From positions 1 to 64,000 of the forward strand of contig CAIVGN010000097.1 of assembly GCA_903905455.1 (NCBI GenBank): DNA of 64,000 bases. Reading direction: 5' to 3'. The notes under the pieces were generated by a model. It was not told where the DNA came from, ran no database searches, and saw only the letters and a list, made by a program, of their open reading frames with translations. The DNA comes from an uncultured Archangium sp. (GTDB lineage: Bacteria; Myxococcota; Myxococcia; Myxococcales; Myxococcaceae). This document shows positions 1-8,592 of the stretch, one piece after another; position 1 is the stretch's first letter, and every line of letters begins with the position of its first letter. The position numbers and the translations under genes were made by a program.

Positions 1-2
1 CC

Positions 3-191
3 TTCGCCGACTCGGCGGGTACGGGGATGATCTCCTGCGACCTGGTCGAGACCGTGGGCGGAGGCTCCGGCACCAGGGCAACGGGCTCGCTGACCGTCTC
101 GTATTTCGGTGATTCGCAGATCTCGCGCTGCACGAACGGGGGCAGCGCCTTGGCGACGTATACGACTGAGCTGACGCTGACGGAGCAGTAG
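3..191 (+). CDS. C-terminal end of a hypothetical, probably secreted protein (cut by window edge)
   Basis: An open frame runs from the left edge to a TAG at 189-191 and gives 62 residues. The tail is rich in Ser, Thr and Gly, with alternating polar and hydrophobic residues that suggest a beta-rich extracellular domain. Two cysteines (in MISCDLVE and SRCTNGG) could form a disulfide. The start and most of the protein lie outside the window, so no family can be named. Myxobacterial lipoproteins often end in such beta domains, but this is only an inference from composition. Confidence 0.5.
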   Translation, partial: FADSAGTGMISCDLVETVGGGSGTRATGSLTVSYFGDSQISRCTNGGSALATYTTELTLTEQ

Positions 192-309
192 GGCGAGGTG
201 CGAGCTTCAGGTTCGTTGGCTGTTCAACCCGAATGGCTGTCGGCGTGCCGTCCGCTGGTAGTATCCTCGGAACCTCGCAGAGCACGGTTGCCATGGGGCG
301 GGAGGGTTC

Positions 310-855
310 ATGGTCGCATCATTGACTGGATTTGATGCACCACGATTGGCGGCACTGTGCCGACGCGTCGTGGTGAGTTTGGCGCTCATCACCTTTGCTC
401 CTTTGGCTTGGGCCGGTGGCGGCGGGCATTCCGGCGGCGGGCATTCCGGTGCAGGGCTGAGCCCGAATGACCAGAGGTCGAACGCGCTCAACCCGAACAA
501 CTCTGCCTACCAATCGGCTCTCGATAATCGCTCCAACCAACTCAATCCGAACAACTCAGCGTTTCGCTCGAGCAGAATCGGGAACCAGGAGGAGTTGGGC
601 TCGCCCTCGGGGGACGATGGCCTCGGCCCTGGGTTTGCGAACGACGATGGAATGGTGACCGCACCTCGACCGCCCTCGGGTGGCGGGATGGTGGCGCCGA
701 ATCTCGTTCCGACAGCCGACCGACCCTTCGGTCACGAAAGGTCGACGCAGGGTGTTGCTGGATGGGTACTTCGCGGCCTTGGTATTCTTGGCGGTGGGGC
801 GTTTCTCGCTTTCCTCGCGATGGCGGCGTTTGTTCGCTCGCGTCGCCCGTTCTGA
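310..855 (+). CDS. LNPNN-repeat protein with signal peptide and C-terminal membrane anchor, unknown function
   Basis: 181 residues. The ATG at 310 follows a GGGAGG ribosome site. An N-terminal hydrophobic stretch (about 20-36) ends in AWA, a good signal peptidase I site. After it come a Gly/His stretch (GGGHSGGGHSG) and two imperfect copies of an 18-residue unit, each starting Arg-Ser-Asn and containing LNPNNSA, at about residues 57-92. A Pro/Gly-rich linker follows, then a membrane segment (about 151-174) and a basic tail (RSRRPF). The layout fits an exported protein held in the membrane by its C-terminus. I know of similar Asn-Pro-Asn-Asn repeats in uncharacterised bacterial proteins, but no function can be assigned. 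The gene reads visibly less GC-biased than most of the window, which hints at transfer. Confidence 0.7.
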   Translation: MVASLTGFDAPRLAALCRRVVVSLALITFAPLAWAGGGGHSGGGHSGAGLSPNDQRSNALNPNNSAYQSALDNRSNQLNPNNSAFRSSRIGNQEELGSPSGDDGLGPGFANDDGMVTAPRPPSGGGMVAPNLVPTADRPFGHERSTQGVAGWVLRGLGILGGGAFLAFLAMAAFVRSRRPF

Positions 856-909
856 AGAAGAGGAACTACCGCGTGTGGGCTGCCAGCAAGGTCGGCCGCA
901 AATACGCGT

Positions 910-939
910 GCCCGGCTCGCCGGGCGCAATGCGTTGCGC
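910..939. other. Two overlapping GC hairpins in the 856-1020 gap
   Basis: GCCCGG (910-915) pairs with CCGGGC (920-925) around a CTCG loop. GCGCAA (924-929) pairs with TTGCGC (934-939) around TGCG. The stems share bases, so only one can form at a time. No T run follows on either strand, so this is a weak candidate terminator or an RNA switch element between the two flanking genes. Nothing else is visible in the gap apart from a GGAGG ribosome site just before 1021. Confidence 0.3.
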
Positions 940-1020
940 GTTCGCCGCGCCTGGGCTTCGGCTTCAGGCGCGACGTCAGCCTGCAGTGATGGTCAACTCG
1001 AGGTCCCAGCGGAGGCTGCC

Positions 1021-2016
1021 ATGGCGATTGATGACGAGGTGGTGGTGCTCGTGCCGAGTCCGTCCGGTCTCAAGGCGGGCAGCCACGAAGACTTCTTGCG
1101 GCGCTTTGGCCAGGCACGGACGACGGTGATCGGGGCGCTTCGCCGGCTGCCCGAGTTTGCCGATGCGCTGGCGGGGCTTCAGAAGGACCGCAAGTTCACC
1201 ATCGAGTGGCCGGCGGGCATTCGCGAAGCGGTCGAGAACGGGCGCGCGAACTGGCGGCAGTACGCCGACGGCACGTACTCGGTGGTCATTCGCGACGGTG
1301 CGAACAAGGACATCGTCAAGCACTTGAGGCTCAAGCGCGAGGATCTGCCGGTCGATGCCGTGAAGGGCTTCTCCGGCATGGCGCTGCAGAGCGCGCTCGC
1401 GGACATCTCCCAGAAGATCGAGGAACTCGACGCCAAGCTCGACAAGCTGGCGATCGGCGCCAGTGCCGAACGGATCGGGCGGGTGATCGCGGCCCGTGAC
1501 GTCTACCAGCAGGCCCGGGTGGCCACTTCGGATGAGACGCGCCGGCTCCTGCTCGGAGCGGCGATTCAGACCGCCGCGGAGGCTCGCGCGGTGCTGCTCA
1601 AGAACATCCAGTTGCGGGTCGAGGCGCTCGAGGTTCCAGCCCTCGCCAGCCAGTGGATGAAGTCCGTGCCGTTCATGGACACTCCGTCCGAGAAGTTCGG
1701 GGACGAACTGGTCGCGTTGACCGACGAGTTCAAGGCTGCGCTCGTGGCCACCCAGTTGATGGCTGACGTGCACTCCGCGGCGGGGGAGGACGCGATGGCC
1801 CGGGTGGCCGTCGAGCAGTTCAATGCATCGGTGGCCGTGCTCGCGCCCCGGTTTGCGTCGCTACTTCGATTCGCGCCGCGGGCCCGAGTCGAGCATGCGG
1901 AGACCCTCTGGTCTGGGGTTTCGCAGCGCTTGCTCCCGGCATCCCTGGGGGCGCAGCGCATGCTCTCTTCTTCGACGTTGTCCTTCGAGTTGGACGCTGA
2001 AGCACTCACGGAGTGA
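1021..2016 (+). CDS. Hypothetical protein with central coiled coil
   Basis: 331 residues, unrecognised. The ATG at 1021 is chosen because GGAGG sits 6 bases upstream; an in-frame ATG at 934 would only add a low-complexity Arg/Ala stretch. There is no signal peptide or membrane segment. The N-terminal part (1-130) is mixed alpha/beta. Residues about 120-200 contain heptad-like helices (ISQKIEELDAKLDKLAIGAS), and the rest is Ala-rich helix. Its stop overlaps the ribosome-site region of the next small gene, so the two are probably translated together. A soluble helical partner for the small membrane protein downstream is a reasonable guess. I see no catalytic motif. Confidence 0.65.
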   Translation: MAIDDEVVVLVPSPSGLKAGSHEDFLRRFGQARTTVIGALRRLPEFADALAGLQKDRKFTIEWPAGIREAVENGRANWRQYADGTYSVVIRDGANKDIVKHLRLKREDLPVDAVKGFSGMALQSALADISQKIEELDAKLDKLAIGASAERIGRVIAARDVYQQARVATSDETRRLLLGAAIQTAAEARAVLLKNIQLRVEALEVPALASQWMKSVPFMDTPSEKFGDELVALTDEFKAALVATQLMADVHSAAGEDAMARVAVEQFNASVAVLAPRFASLLRFAPRARVEHAETLWSGVSQRLLPASLGAQRMLSSSTLSFELDAEALTE

Positions 2017-2021
2017 ACGCG

Positions 2022-2210
2022 ATGGGAGCTTGTTCAAAGTGCGGACGGCCACTGCTCACTGGCGAGACCGCGTTGTGTCCCGCCTGCAAGGCCGCGAAGC
2101 ACGAGACGGGCGGTAAGTGGCTGAAGGCGCTGGCCACCATTGCCACGGTCGTGGGCGGAGTCGTCATCACGGTGGTGACCAGGGGCAAGGTCCGACCGAA
2201 GGGTCGCTGA
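2022..2210 (+). CDS. Small zinc-ribbon protein with one membrane segment
   Basis: 62 residues. The ATG at 2022 has GGAG at 2010-2013, within the end of the preceding gene; a GTG at 2013 that overlaps the upstream stop is the alternative start. Residues 4-22 hold CSKCGRP and CPACKA, two CxxC knuckles typical of a minimal zinc ribbon. A Gly/Val/Ile-rich segment (about 37-54) should cross the membrane once, and the protein ends in a basic tail. Such zinc-ribbon plus membrane-helix proteins are common in bacteria and mostly uncharacterised. Its tight coupling to the upstream unknown suggests a joint role. Confidence 0.7.
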   Translation: MGACSKCGRPLLTGETALCPACKAAKHETGGKWLKALATIATVVGGVVITVVTRGKVRPKGR

Positions 2211-2328
2211 GAGAGGGAATCGGCGGCCCCGCTCCTCGGCTCCCGCTTCCTTCTTCAAAAGAAGGTGGTACCCACGCCACTCACCTTCCGCAGGGCATTT
2301 CCCGCCCGCGCCCCCAGGAGTGCCTTCG

Positions 2329-4794
2329 ATGCGTGACCCCCTCTGGCGTGCGGCGATCGCCCTGCTCGTGTTCCTCGGCGGCTGCGCCTGTGAGGCCCCG
2401 GAGGCGTTCTGTGGGCCCGAGCGCTGCGCGACGGGCTGCTGCGATTCGATGGGCGTGTGCGTCGACGGGCAGACGACCCTGACGTGCGGCCAGTGCGGGG
2501 CGGCCTGCGCGACCTGCCAGGCGGGCGACGAGTGTGTCCAGGCCGCGTGCGTGCCTGCCCTCGTGGTGCCTGGGGACGCGGGTCAACCGCTCGCCGATGC
2601 CGGTGCGGTCGATTCCGGAATCCAGGACTCCGGAGTCCGAGACGCAGGAACGCCCGACGCCGGAATCCCCGACGCCGGCCACCCGCTGCCCGATGCGGGG
2701 ACTCCGGATGCCGGCCGCCCCGTTCCCGACGCCGGCCTGTATGACGCGGGCCTCCCACCGCAGGCCGATGGCGGCCTCTTCTGCGTCGCTTCGACGTCCA
2801 TCAGCCTCAGCTACGACGTCGCCCCGGTGACGGTCAGCGGCACCCTGACGATCAACGGCCAACCGCTCCCCGCGGGTACTCGGGGCAGCGTGGAGTTCAT
2901 CGACCGCGAGTGGGGCATGGTGTTGCCCGCGACGCTCGCGACCTCCGGGCCGGCGACGTTCTCGGCGCAGTTGCTGCGAGGCACCTACGACGTCCGGTAC
3001 CACAGCGGTTCACAGCCGGGCCTCCCCAGCGGCTGGGGCAAGCTCGCGAGTGGCCTGGTGGTCAGCGCCTCGAGCACCCAGGCCTGGAACCTCGACACCG
3101 TCGTCGTCTCGGGAACGGTCACCATCGACGGCGTCGCTCCTCCCGAGGTCGGCCAGTACGACGACCGCGGGTTGATCACCTTCCGCGACGCCGCGGGCCT
3201 GACCTCGGTTTCGTTCCACCTCGCGCGCACCGGCGCTCCCACGTACTCCGGGCCCCTCTTCGCGGGCACGCTCGACGTGACGTTCGCCTCGACGGTGCCG
3301 CAGAGCACCAAGGCCGTCTTCGCGAAGGCCGTACCCTTCACCACCACCACGACCCGGGTCGACGACTTGCCCTTCACCACGTTGACCGCCACCGTCACGC
3401 TCGACGGCCAATCCGTGAATTGGCTGAACCTCGCGCTGGTGTCCCTTGAGTTCGTCGACATCGAGACTGGGGAGAACCGCTACGCCAACGTGAGCGCCTC
3501 GAGCCCTTCGACCTTCACCCTGGTCGCACCGCGTCGCACCTACGACGTCTTCCTCGTCACCAACGCCCAGCCTGCGCCACCTGCTCCCGCAGGCGCGAGA
3601 TCGTTGCTGGCCCGCAACGTGACCGTGGGCGCCACCGCGAACTTCGCCTGGCAGTTGCGCGGGTACGATCTCACCACCACCTTGACGCTCGACGGATTGA
3701 CCTTCCCCGATCGAGGCGGGTCCGAGCGCGGTTCGATCTCGTTTCACGATCGCGTGGGCTCGCAGGAGACGACGGTGCCGCTGCCTCTCACCGGGCCCGC
3801 GACGGTGACCGCGCACCTCGCCGAGGGGACCTACGACGTGATCTACCGGCACGCCAACGGCAGCTTCACCGGCGTGCCTGACCTGGACCGGGTGGTGATC
3901 GCCCGCGGCGTGGGGCTGTCGGCCAACACCGTGCTGCCGCTCCGGCTCGACACCACCTCGCTCGACGTTTCCTTTTCCATCGACGGCGTCCTGCGCAACG
4001 GCATCGCCTGGTACGACTCGATCGAATTGACGAACGCCTGGGCGGGCCGCTCCGGGCAGCTCTTCCCGCTGGGCCTCGCGGCGCGGATGCCGGTGCTGGT
4101 CTACAAGAACATGCCGCTCGACGTGGGGGCCTACGCCTTCGACACCGGGCCTGCCGCGGCGAGTGGAGGGGTGACCGTCCTGCGCGGGGCTTCCTTCACG
4201 GCCCCCGGGACGCTGGCGCTCAACGCCACCACCGTCTCTGCCTCGGGCACGGTCACCGTCAACGGCCAGCCCGTCACGGACGGCGGCACCAACGACCGCG
4301 GCCTGCTCGAGGTCGTGAACTACGTCTCGGGCAATCCCGACCGGTTCACCATCGGCGCTGGGGGGCCGGTGTCCTTCCCTCCGAAGCGGATCTTCGGGGG
4401 CCCCGTGGACATCGCCATCTCCCCGCCGTCGGCCGCGCCCTTCAACCTCACGGGAGGCCAGTCGCGCTACCTCAAGCGGGCGTGCATGGCCTCGGAGTGC
4501 CGCACCACGAGCACCAACCTCACCGGGACCTGGCTGATGCATGGGCCCGGGGTCTACGATCAGTCGCACCGGTTCCACCTGGTGGAGACCGCCACCGGCA
4601 TCACCGGCGAGGTGGTCGAACCCTCGGCCTACTACGCGATCGAACGCTCGACGCGCACCGGCAACACCATTCGCTGGACGACGTCGGCGTACAACCCGGC
4701 GATCTACACCGTGGAGCTCGAGTCACCGTGCCGCATGACGGGCACCATGGAGGTGCCTGGCTACGGCACCTACCCGTTCACCGCGATTCGCTGA
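2329..4794 (+). CDS. Large lipoprotein with Cys-rich N-terminus, PDAG linker and beta-sandwich-like repeats
   Basis: 821 residues from the ATG at 2329, which has AGGAG 8 bases upstream (a GTG at 2320 is less likely). A signal peptide ends in a lipobox LGGC with Cys19. Residues 20-75 contain about a dozen cysteines. About 15 short units of the form xDAG/xDSG follow (residues 80-150), a linker frequent in myxobacterial surface lipoproteins. The remaining 650 residues are repeated beta-rich modules of about 90-100 residues. Several open with TLTxDG or TVTINGQ and close with GTYDVxYxxG, as in bacterial carboxypeptidase-regulatory or Ig-like folds. It is probably exposed on the outer membrane. There is no enzyme motif, so binding or structural roles are guesses. 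It converges on the kinase gene, with only five bases between the stops. Confidence 0.8.
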   Translation: MRDPLWRAAIALLVFLGGCACEAPEAFCGPERCATGCCDSMGVCVDGQTTLTCGQCGAACATCQAGDECVQAACVPALVVPGDAGQPLADAGAVDSGIQDSGVRDAGTPDAGIPDAGHPLPDAGTPDAGRPVPDAGLYDAGLPPQADGGLFCVASTSISLSYDVAPVTVSGTLTINGQPLPAGTRGSVEFIDREWGMVLPATLATSGPATFSAQLLRGTYDVRYHSGSQPGLPSGWGKLASGLVVSASSTQAWNLDTVVVSGTVTIDGVAPPEVGQYDDRGLITFRDAAGLTSVSFHLARTGAPTYSGPLFAGTLDVTFASTVPQSTKAVFAKAVPFTTTTTRVDDLPFTTLTATVTLDGQSVNWLNLALVSLEFVDIETGENRYANVSASSPSTFTLVAPRRTYDVFLVTNAQPAPPAPAGARSLLARNVTVGATANFAWQLRGYDLTTTLTLDGLTFPDRGGSERGSISFHDRVGSQETTVPLPLTGPATVTAHLAEGTYDVIYRHANGSFTGVPDLDRVVIARGVGLSANTVLPLRLDTTSLDVSFSIDGVLRNGIAWYDSIELTNAWAGRSGQLFPLGLAARMPVLVYKNMPLDVGAYAFDTGPAAASGGVTVLRGASFTAPGTLALNATTVSASGTVTVNGQPVTDGGTNDRGLLEVVNYVSGNPDRFTIGAGGPVSFPPKRIFGGPVDIAISPPSAAPFNLTGGQSRYLKRACMASECRTTSTNLTGTWLMHGPGVYDQSHRFHLVETATGITGEVVEPSAYYAIERSTRTGNTIRWTTSAYNPAIYTVELESPCRMTGTMEVPGYGTYPFTAIR

Positions 4795-4799
4795 ACGGC

Positions 4800-6107
4800 C
4801 TACTGCGCCCAGTACGCCTCGTCATCCAGGCCCTCTTCGCGCTCGGGCAACCCACGCGTGAGCCGGGGCGAGGACTGCACCAGCACCTGGTAGCTCACCC
4901 GGTTCGCATACCGGCAGACCTGGCTCATCGACGAATAGGTGAGGAACTCCCGCACGTGCTTCGCGGAGTTGGGCACGCGCGCGCGGTGGTAGCGATTGGC
5001 CGCCATGTCGTGCAGCAAGGCCGCCAGGGCCGCGTCTCCGGCGCCGTTGGTGCTGGTGATGCGCTCGGGACCGCCATGGTACGGCGCGATGTGAGCGAAG
5101 ACCTTCACCGGCTTCACGCACGCCGCGCGGGACATGGGCCGGCTGAACTCGTAGCGGTTGAACTCGGGGATGGCGCCGGGCAGCAGCGGGTACCGCGTCT
5201 CGCGCTTCACCGCGTCGTCGGTGTAGCCCGCGAGGTACAGGCCCGTGGCGCCGGCGGTGCACAGCACCATGTCCGCAAACTCCAGCGCGGCCTCGCAGGC
5301 GAGCAGGGGGTCTGAGAACCCGGTCAGCGCCTCGCCCTCCTCCTCGTTCATCGCCAGGATGTCGATGTTCTCCTTGATGAACGCGCGCCAGAACTCCGGG
5401 CGCTCGGCGATCACGAAGCGGGTCCCCAGGGTGAGGATCACCGGCACGCCCCGCGCACGCGCGAGCGAGATGGCCCGCGCCGTGGCCTCGGGCATCGGGT
5501 CGCCTTCCTTGCACCGCAGCAGGTAGGCGGAGATCACCAGGCACGACGCGTCGTCGAACACCTGCTCGGGGATGCTCTCGGCGCGCAGGCCGTTCATCTG
5601 GCCCGCGCTGATGGCGAAGGTGCGCTCGCCGTCAGGGGTCACCAGCGCGAAGCAGCGGCCGATGGGCCCCGCGACCGGCTGCAGGTGATCGAGGTTCACC
5701 CGGCTCGAGGTGTTCGAGAGGTACCGGTAGCCCGACGTGCCGACGCGGATCTCCTCGCTCATCACGCCGAGGAGGATCGACGCGTCATCGGCGAGCAGCG
5801 AGTAGTTGTGCAGCGTGTTGCCGATGGTCCCGCCGGCGAACTCGTAGGAGATCAGCTTCCCCTCGAGCAGCTCGTCGTAGAGCTTCACCGCCAGTTGATC
5901 GGGGATCACCGTCGAGGCGCCCTTGGGCAGCTCGTACCGCTGGATCAGGCTCTCGGGGACGCGGGCGTCGATGTCGACGAGCGTCTGGTCCACTCCGACC
6001 ACGTGGGTCTTCGTCTGGTGCTGATCGACCCCCGTGCGCTGAAGGAGGGGATCGCGGGTTTGAACGGGGAAGTAGTGCTTGTGCTTACGACGTCCAGGGA
6101 AGCGCAC
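4800..6107 (-). CDS. gsk: Inosine/guanosine kinase (PfkB family)
   Basis: 435 residues, matching the length of E. coli Gsk (434) and strikingly close to it along the whole chain: it opens MRFPGRRKHKHYFP and ends SPRLTRGLPERE. It phosphorylates inosine and guanosine with ATP to IMP and GMP (purine salvage, cytoplasm). The ribokinase-fold features are present: GGTIGNTLHNYSLLADD (about 93-109) for substrate binding, and the PfkB signature NGAGDAALAALLHD with catalytic base Asp358. It is the last gene of a minus-strand operon, 48 bases behind the AmmeMemoRadiSam radical SAM gene. The resemblance to the gammaproteobacterial enzyme may reflect old transfer. Confidence 0.93.
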   Translation of the reverse strand: MRFPGRRKHKHYFPVQTRDPLLQRTGVDQHQTKTHVVGVDQTLVDIDARVPESLIQRYELPKGASTVIPDQLAVKLYDELLEGKLISYEFAGGTIGNTLHNYSLLADDASILLGVMSEEIRVGTSGYRYLSNTSSRVNLDHLQPVAGPIGRCFALVTPDGERTFAISAGQMNGLRAESIPEQVFDDASCLVISAYLLRCKEGDPMPEATARAISLARARGVPVILTLGTRFVIAERPEFWRAFIKENIDILAMNEEEGEALTGFSDPLLACEAALEFADMVLCTAGATGLYLAGYTDDAVKRETRYPLLPGAIPEFNRYEFSRPMSRAACVKPVKVFAHIAPYHGGPERITSTNGAGDAALAALLHDMAANRYHRARVPNSAKHVREFLTYSSMSQVCRYANRVSYQVLVQSSPRLTRGLPEREEGLDDEAYWAQ

Positions 6108-6155
6108 GGTGCCTCCTCTTGGCGGATTTCCGTGCCCCTGTCTGCCCCCGTGGCG

Positions 6156-7232
6156 TCACAACGCGGCGCTCATCACCACCGGCTGGCGCTTCCGCCCCCA
6201 GGTGCCCGGCTTCGTGTCGAAGCACCCGGCGACCGGGGTGTCGCAGTGCTCGCAGGTGCCCTTGGTGGTCACGTGGTACTCGAGCAGCTGGTACCAATCC
6301 CGCACGATGAGTGGCTCGTGGCACCCGTGGCAGAACGTGGTGTCGCCTTCCACGTCGTGCACGTTGCCCGTGTAGACGTAGCGGAGCCCGGCCTCCATCG
6401 CCTGGCGGCGCGCGCGGCGCAGCGTCTCGAGCGGCGTGGGCGGCACGTCACGCATCTTGTAGTCGGGGTGAAAGGCCGAGAAGTGCAGCGGCACGTCGGG
6501 GCCGAGCTTCTTCACCACCCACTCCGAGAGCTGGGCGATCTCCTGCATCGAGTCGTTGTACCCGGGGATGAGCAGGGTGGTCAGTTCGGTCCACACCTTC
6601 GCTTCCTTCACCAGGTACTCGATGGTCTCGAGCACCGGCTGCAGCTTCCCGAAGGTGACGCGGTGGTAGAAATCCTCCGTGAAGGCCTTGAGGTCGACGT
6701 TGGCCGCGTCCATCACCGCGTACAGCTCGCGCCGGGGCTCCGCGTTGATGTAGCCGGCCGTCACCGCCACGGTCTTGATGCCCAGCTCGCGACAGGCCAC
6801 GGCCGTGTCGATGGCGTACTCCGCGAAGATGGTGGGGTCGTTGTAGGTGAAGGCCACCGACTTGCAGCCCAGTTGCTTCGCGCGTTCGGCGATGGCCCGG
6901 GGCGAGGCCTGGTCCGCCAGGGTGTCCCACTCGGTGGCCTTGGAGATGTCCCAGTTCTGGCAGTAGCGGCAGCCGAGGTTGCAGCCCGCGGTGCCGAACG
7001 AGAACACGCTGCTGCCCGGGTAGAAATGGGCGAGCGGCTTCTTCTCGATGGGGTCCACGCAGAAGCCCGACGAGCGGCCCCAGGTCTTGAGCACCAGCTG
7101 GTCGCCTTCGCGCGCGCGCACGAAGCAGAAGGCGCGCTGGCCTTCGTGCAGCTTGCATTCGCGTGGGCACAGGTCGCACTGCACGCGGCCGTCTTCGAGG
7201 CGATGCCACCATTTGGCAGGGTGCGAGGTCAT
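6156..7232 (-). CDS. amrS: AmmeMemoRadiSam system radical SAM enzyme
   Basis: 358 residues from the ATG at 7232, whose ATG overlaps the stop of the AMMECR1 gene (ATGA). The radical SAM motif is C84xxxC88xxC91 (GCNLGCRYCQNW). The N-terminus has a cysteine set (C19, C22, C26, C36; CDLCPREC) and the C-terminus two more CxxC pairs (FCHGCHEP and CEHCDTPVAGC), probably zinc or auxiliary-cluster sites. The core follows the pyruvate-formate-lyase-activating-enzyme style barrel. This protein always travels with AMMECR1 and Memo homologues, as here; the trio's reaction is not established to my knowledge. A longer ATG frame upstream would run through the AMMECR1 gene and is rejected. Confidence 0.92.
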   Translation of the reverse strand: MTSHPAKWWHRLEDGRVQCDLCPRECKLHEGQRAFCFVRAREGDQLVLKTWGRSSGFCVDPIEKKPLAHFYPGSSVFSFGTAGCNLGCRYCQNWDISKATEWDTLADQASPRAIAERAKQLGCKSVAFTYNDPTIFAEYAIDTAVACRELGIKTVAVTAGYINAEPRRELYAVMDAANVDLKAFTEDFYHRVTFGKLQPVLETIEYLVKEAKVWTELTTLLIPGYNDSMQEIAQLSEWVVKKLGPDVPLHFSAFHPDYKMRDVPPTPLETLRRARRQAMEAGLRYVYTGNVHDVEGDTTFCHGCHEPLIVRDWYQLLEYHVTTKGTCEHCDTPVAGCFDTKPGTWGRKRQPVVMSAAL

Positions 7233-7783
7233 GGCTCCTCCCAGTGTGTCGCGGTGAAACGCTCGACCTTCGTGCCCGGCAGCCAGCTGGCCGGGGGCAG
7301 CCCCGCCTTGCGCTTGAGGTGCTGCAGGAACGCGCGCTTGTCGGGCAGCTCCTTCCACACCTCGGGGATGAACAGGCCCGAGCGGAACTCGTGAGAGAGC
7401 ACCACGCCGTCGACACCCTCGCGCAGTTCGCCCAGCAGTTCTTCTTCGCTGTGCACCTCGAGCCGCTCGAGCGGGGAGAGCACCGAGACCTCGAGGCGCA
7501 CCTGCTCCAGTTCGTGGGGCTGCAGGGGAATGAAGCGCGAGTCATGGAACGCCGCGGACACGGCCGCCTCGCGTACCGCCTCGAAGAGCGGATAGCGGGC
7601 GACGATCTGCCCCACGCAGCCGCGGAGGTCGCCGCCCAGCTTGAGGGTGACGAAGACCGCGCGCTTCTCGTCGAGCCACGCCTCGTGGGTGGGGCGGGTG
7701 ACGGGGGGGGCGCCGAAGCGCTCGGCGATGCTGGCGCGGGCGAGGGACAGCAACAGCGGTCCCCTGTTTTCCGCAGGGGTCAT
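7229..7783 (-). CDS. amrA: AmmeMemoRadiSam system protein A (AMMECR1 domain)
   Basis: 184 residues. The family hallmark LRGCVGQI is at residues 53-60, followed by the conserved SAAFHDSRFIPL segment. The length is normal for bacterial AMMECR1 proteins. It overlaps the Memo gene upstream and the radical SAM gene downstream by 4 bases each (ATGA), so the three are translationally coupled. AMMECR1 has no proven activity; the conserved Cys suggests it carries or is modified by an intermediate, which is inference. Confidence 0.92.
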   Translation of the reverse strand: MTPAENRGPLLLSLARASIAERFGAPPVTRPTHEAWLDEKRAVFVTLKLGGDLRGCVGQIVARYPLFEAVREAAVSAAFHDSRFIPLQPHELEQVRLEVSVLSPLERLEVHSEEELLGELREGVDGVVLSHEFRSGLFIPEVWKELPDKRAFLQHLKRKAGLPPASWLPGTKVERFTATHWEEP

Positions 7784-8592
7784 GACCGCGCCCCCGCAGT
7801 GAAGGCGAAAGCGCCGTAGCCGACGACGCGGTCTCGATCTCCCGCGGTCTCGCCGGAGTTGCGCAGGTCGAGCAGGTGCACCTCGAGCCCGTGTTCACGC
7901 GCGGCCACGAGCAACCCGCGGACCGGCTGCGCGCCACAGGCCTGGTCGGCCGCGAGGGCCGTGTCGTCGAGGGCCGCGATGTTCAGCGCCGTGTGCGCGT
8001 CGAGTTCGCGGGCCTCGTCGAAGGGCAGGTAGTGCGAGAGATCCGAGCTGACGAGGATCAACGTCTCGTCCCCGCCCCACACCGCGTCGAGCACGGCGGC
8101 GATGTCGGCCGGTGACGCGCGCCCCACGAGCAAGGGCAGCACGGTGAAGGTCCCCAGCGCCCGTTGCAGGAAGGGGAGCTGCACTTCGAGCGAGTGTTCG
8201 CGTTCGTGGGCCAGCGCGCTCTCTTGCACGAAGGGGAAGGCGCGCACCTTCTCGGCCAGGTCCTGGTCGACGGGCACGAGGCCCAGCGGGGTCGCGAGCG
8301 CGTCGGCATCCGGCAACGCGAGCCCGCGGAAGCCCAGGTGGTGCGCCGGGCCCAACAGCACGACCTTCGTCGGCTTCGGGTTCATCGCCGCGACCACGGC
8401 ATAGGCGCTGGCCGCGATGGGGCCCGAGTAGACGTAGCCCGCGTGGGGCACGATGAGCGCCTTGGGCCGCACCGCCAGGGTCCGCGCGTGGACGAGGAAC
8501 GAATCCACCGCGCTGGCCAGGGCCTCGGGCTGACGCGGATAAAAGGTGCCAGCGACCGCTGCCGGTCGGACTGCGTGTGCTGCGTGGCGCAT
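7780..8592 (-). CDS. amrB: AmmeMemoRadiSam system protein B (Memo-like)
   Basis: 270 residues. Memo proteins share a fold with class III extradiol dioxygenases. The expected metal-site residues appear in PHAGYVYSG (His50), GPAHHLG (His84/85) and SSDLSHY (181-187), with EHSLEVQLPFL at 131-141 and an Asp-x-x-Ala-Cys-Gly near 216-221. The start MRHAAHAVRPAAVAGTFYP places the conserved RPAAVAGTFYP at the usual distance from the N-terminus. It is the first gene of the amrB-amrA-amrS-gsk operon, so its promoter should lie in about 8593-8729. Confidence 0.92.
   Translation of the reverse strand: MRHAAHAVRPAAVAGTFYPRQPEALASAVDSFLVHARTLAVRPKALIVPHAGYVYSGPIAASAYAVVAAMNPKPTKVVLLGPAHHLGFRGLALPDADALATPLGLVPVDQDLAEKVRAFPFVQESALAHEREHSLEVQLPFLQRALGTFTVLPLLVGRASPADIAAVLDAVWGGDETLILVSSDLSHYLPFDEARELDAHTALNIAALDDTALAADQACGAQPVRGLLVAAREHGLEVHLLDLRNSGETAGDRDRVVGYGAFAFTAGARS

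Noticed and set aside
2580-2760. Short tandem DNA repeat in the Cys-rich lipoprotein gene as a mobile or CRISPR-like element
   Set aside because: It is the coding trace of the xDAG linker; unit length is irregular and it stays in frame.
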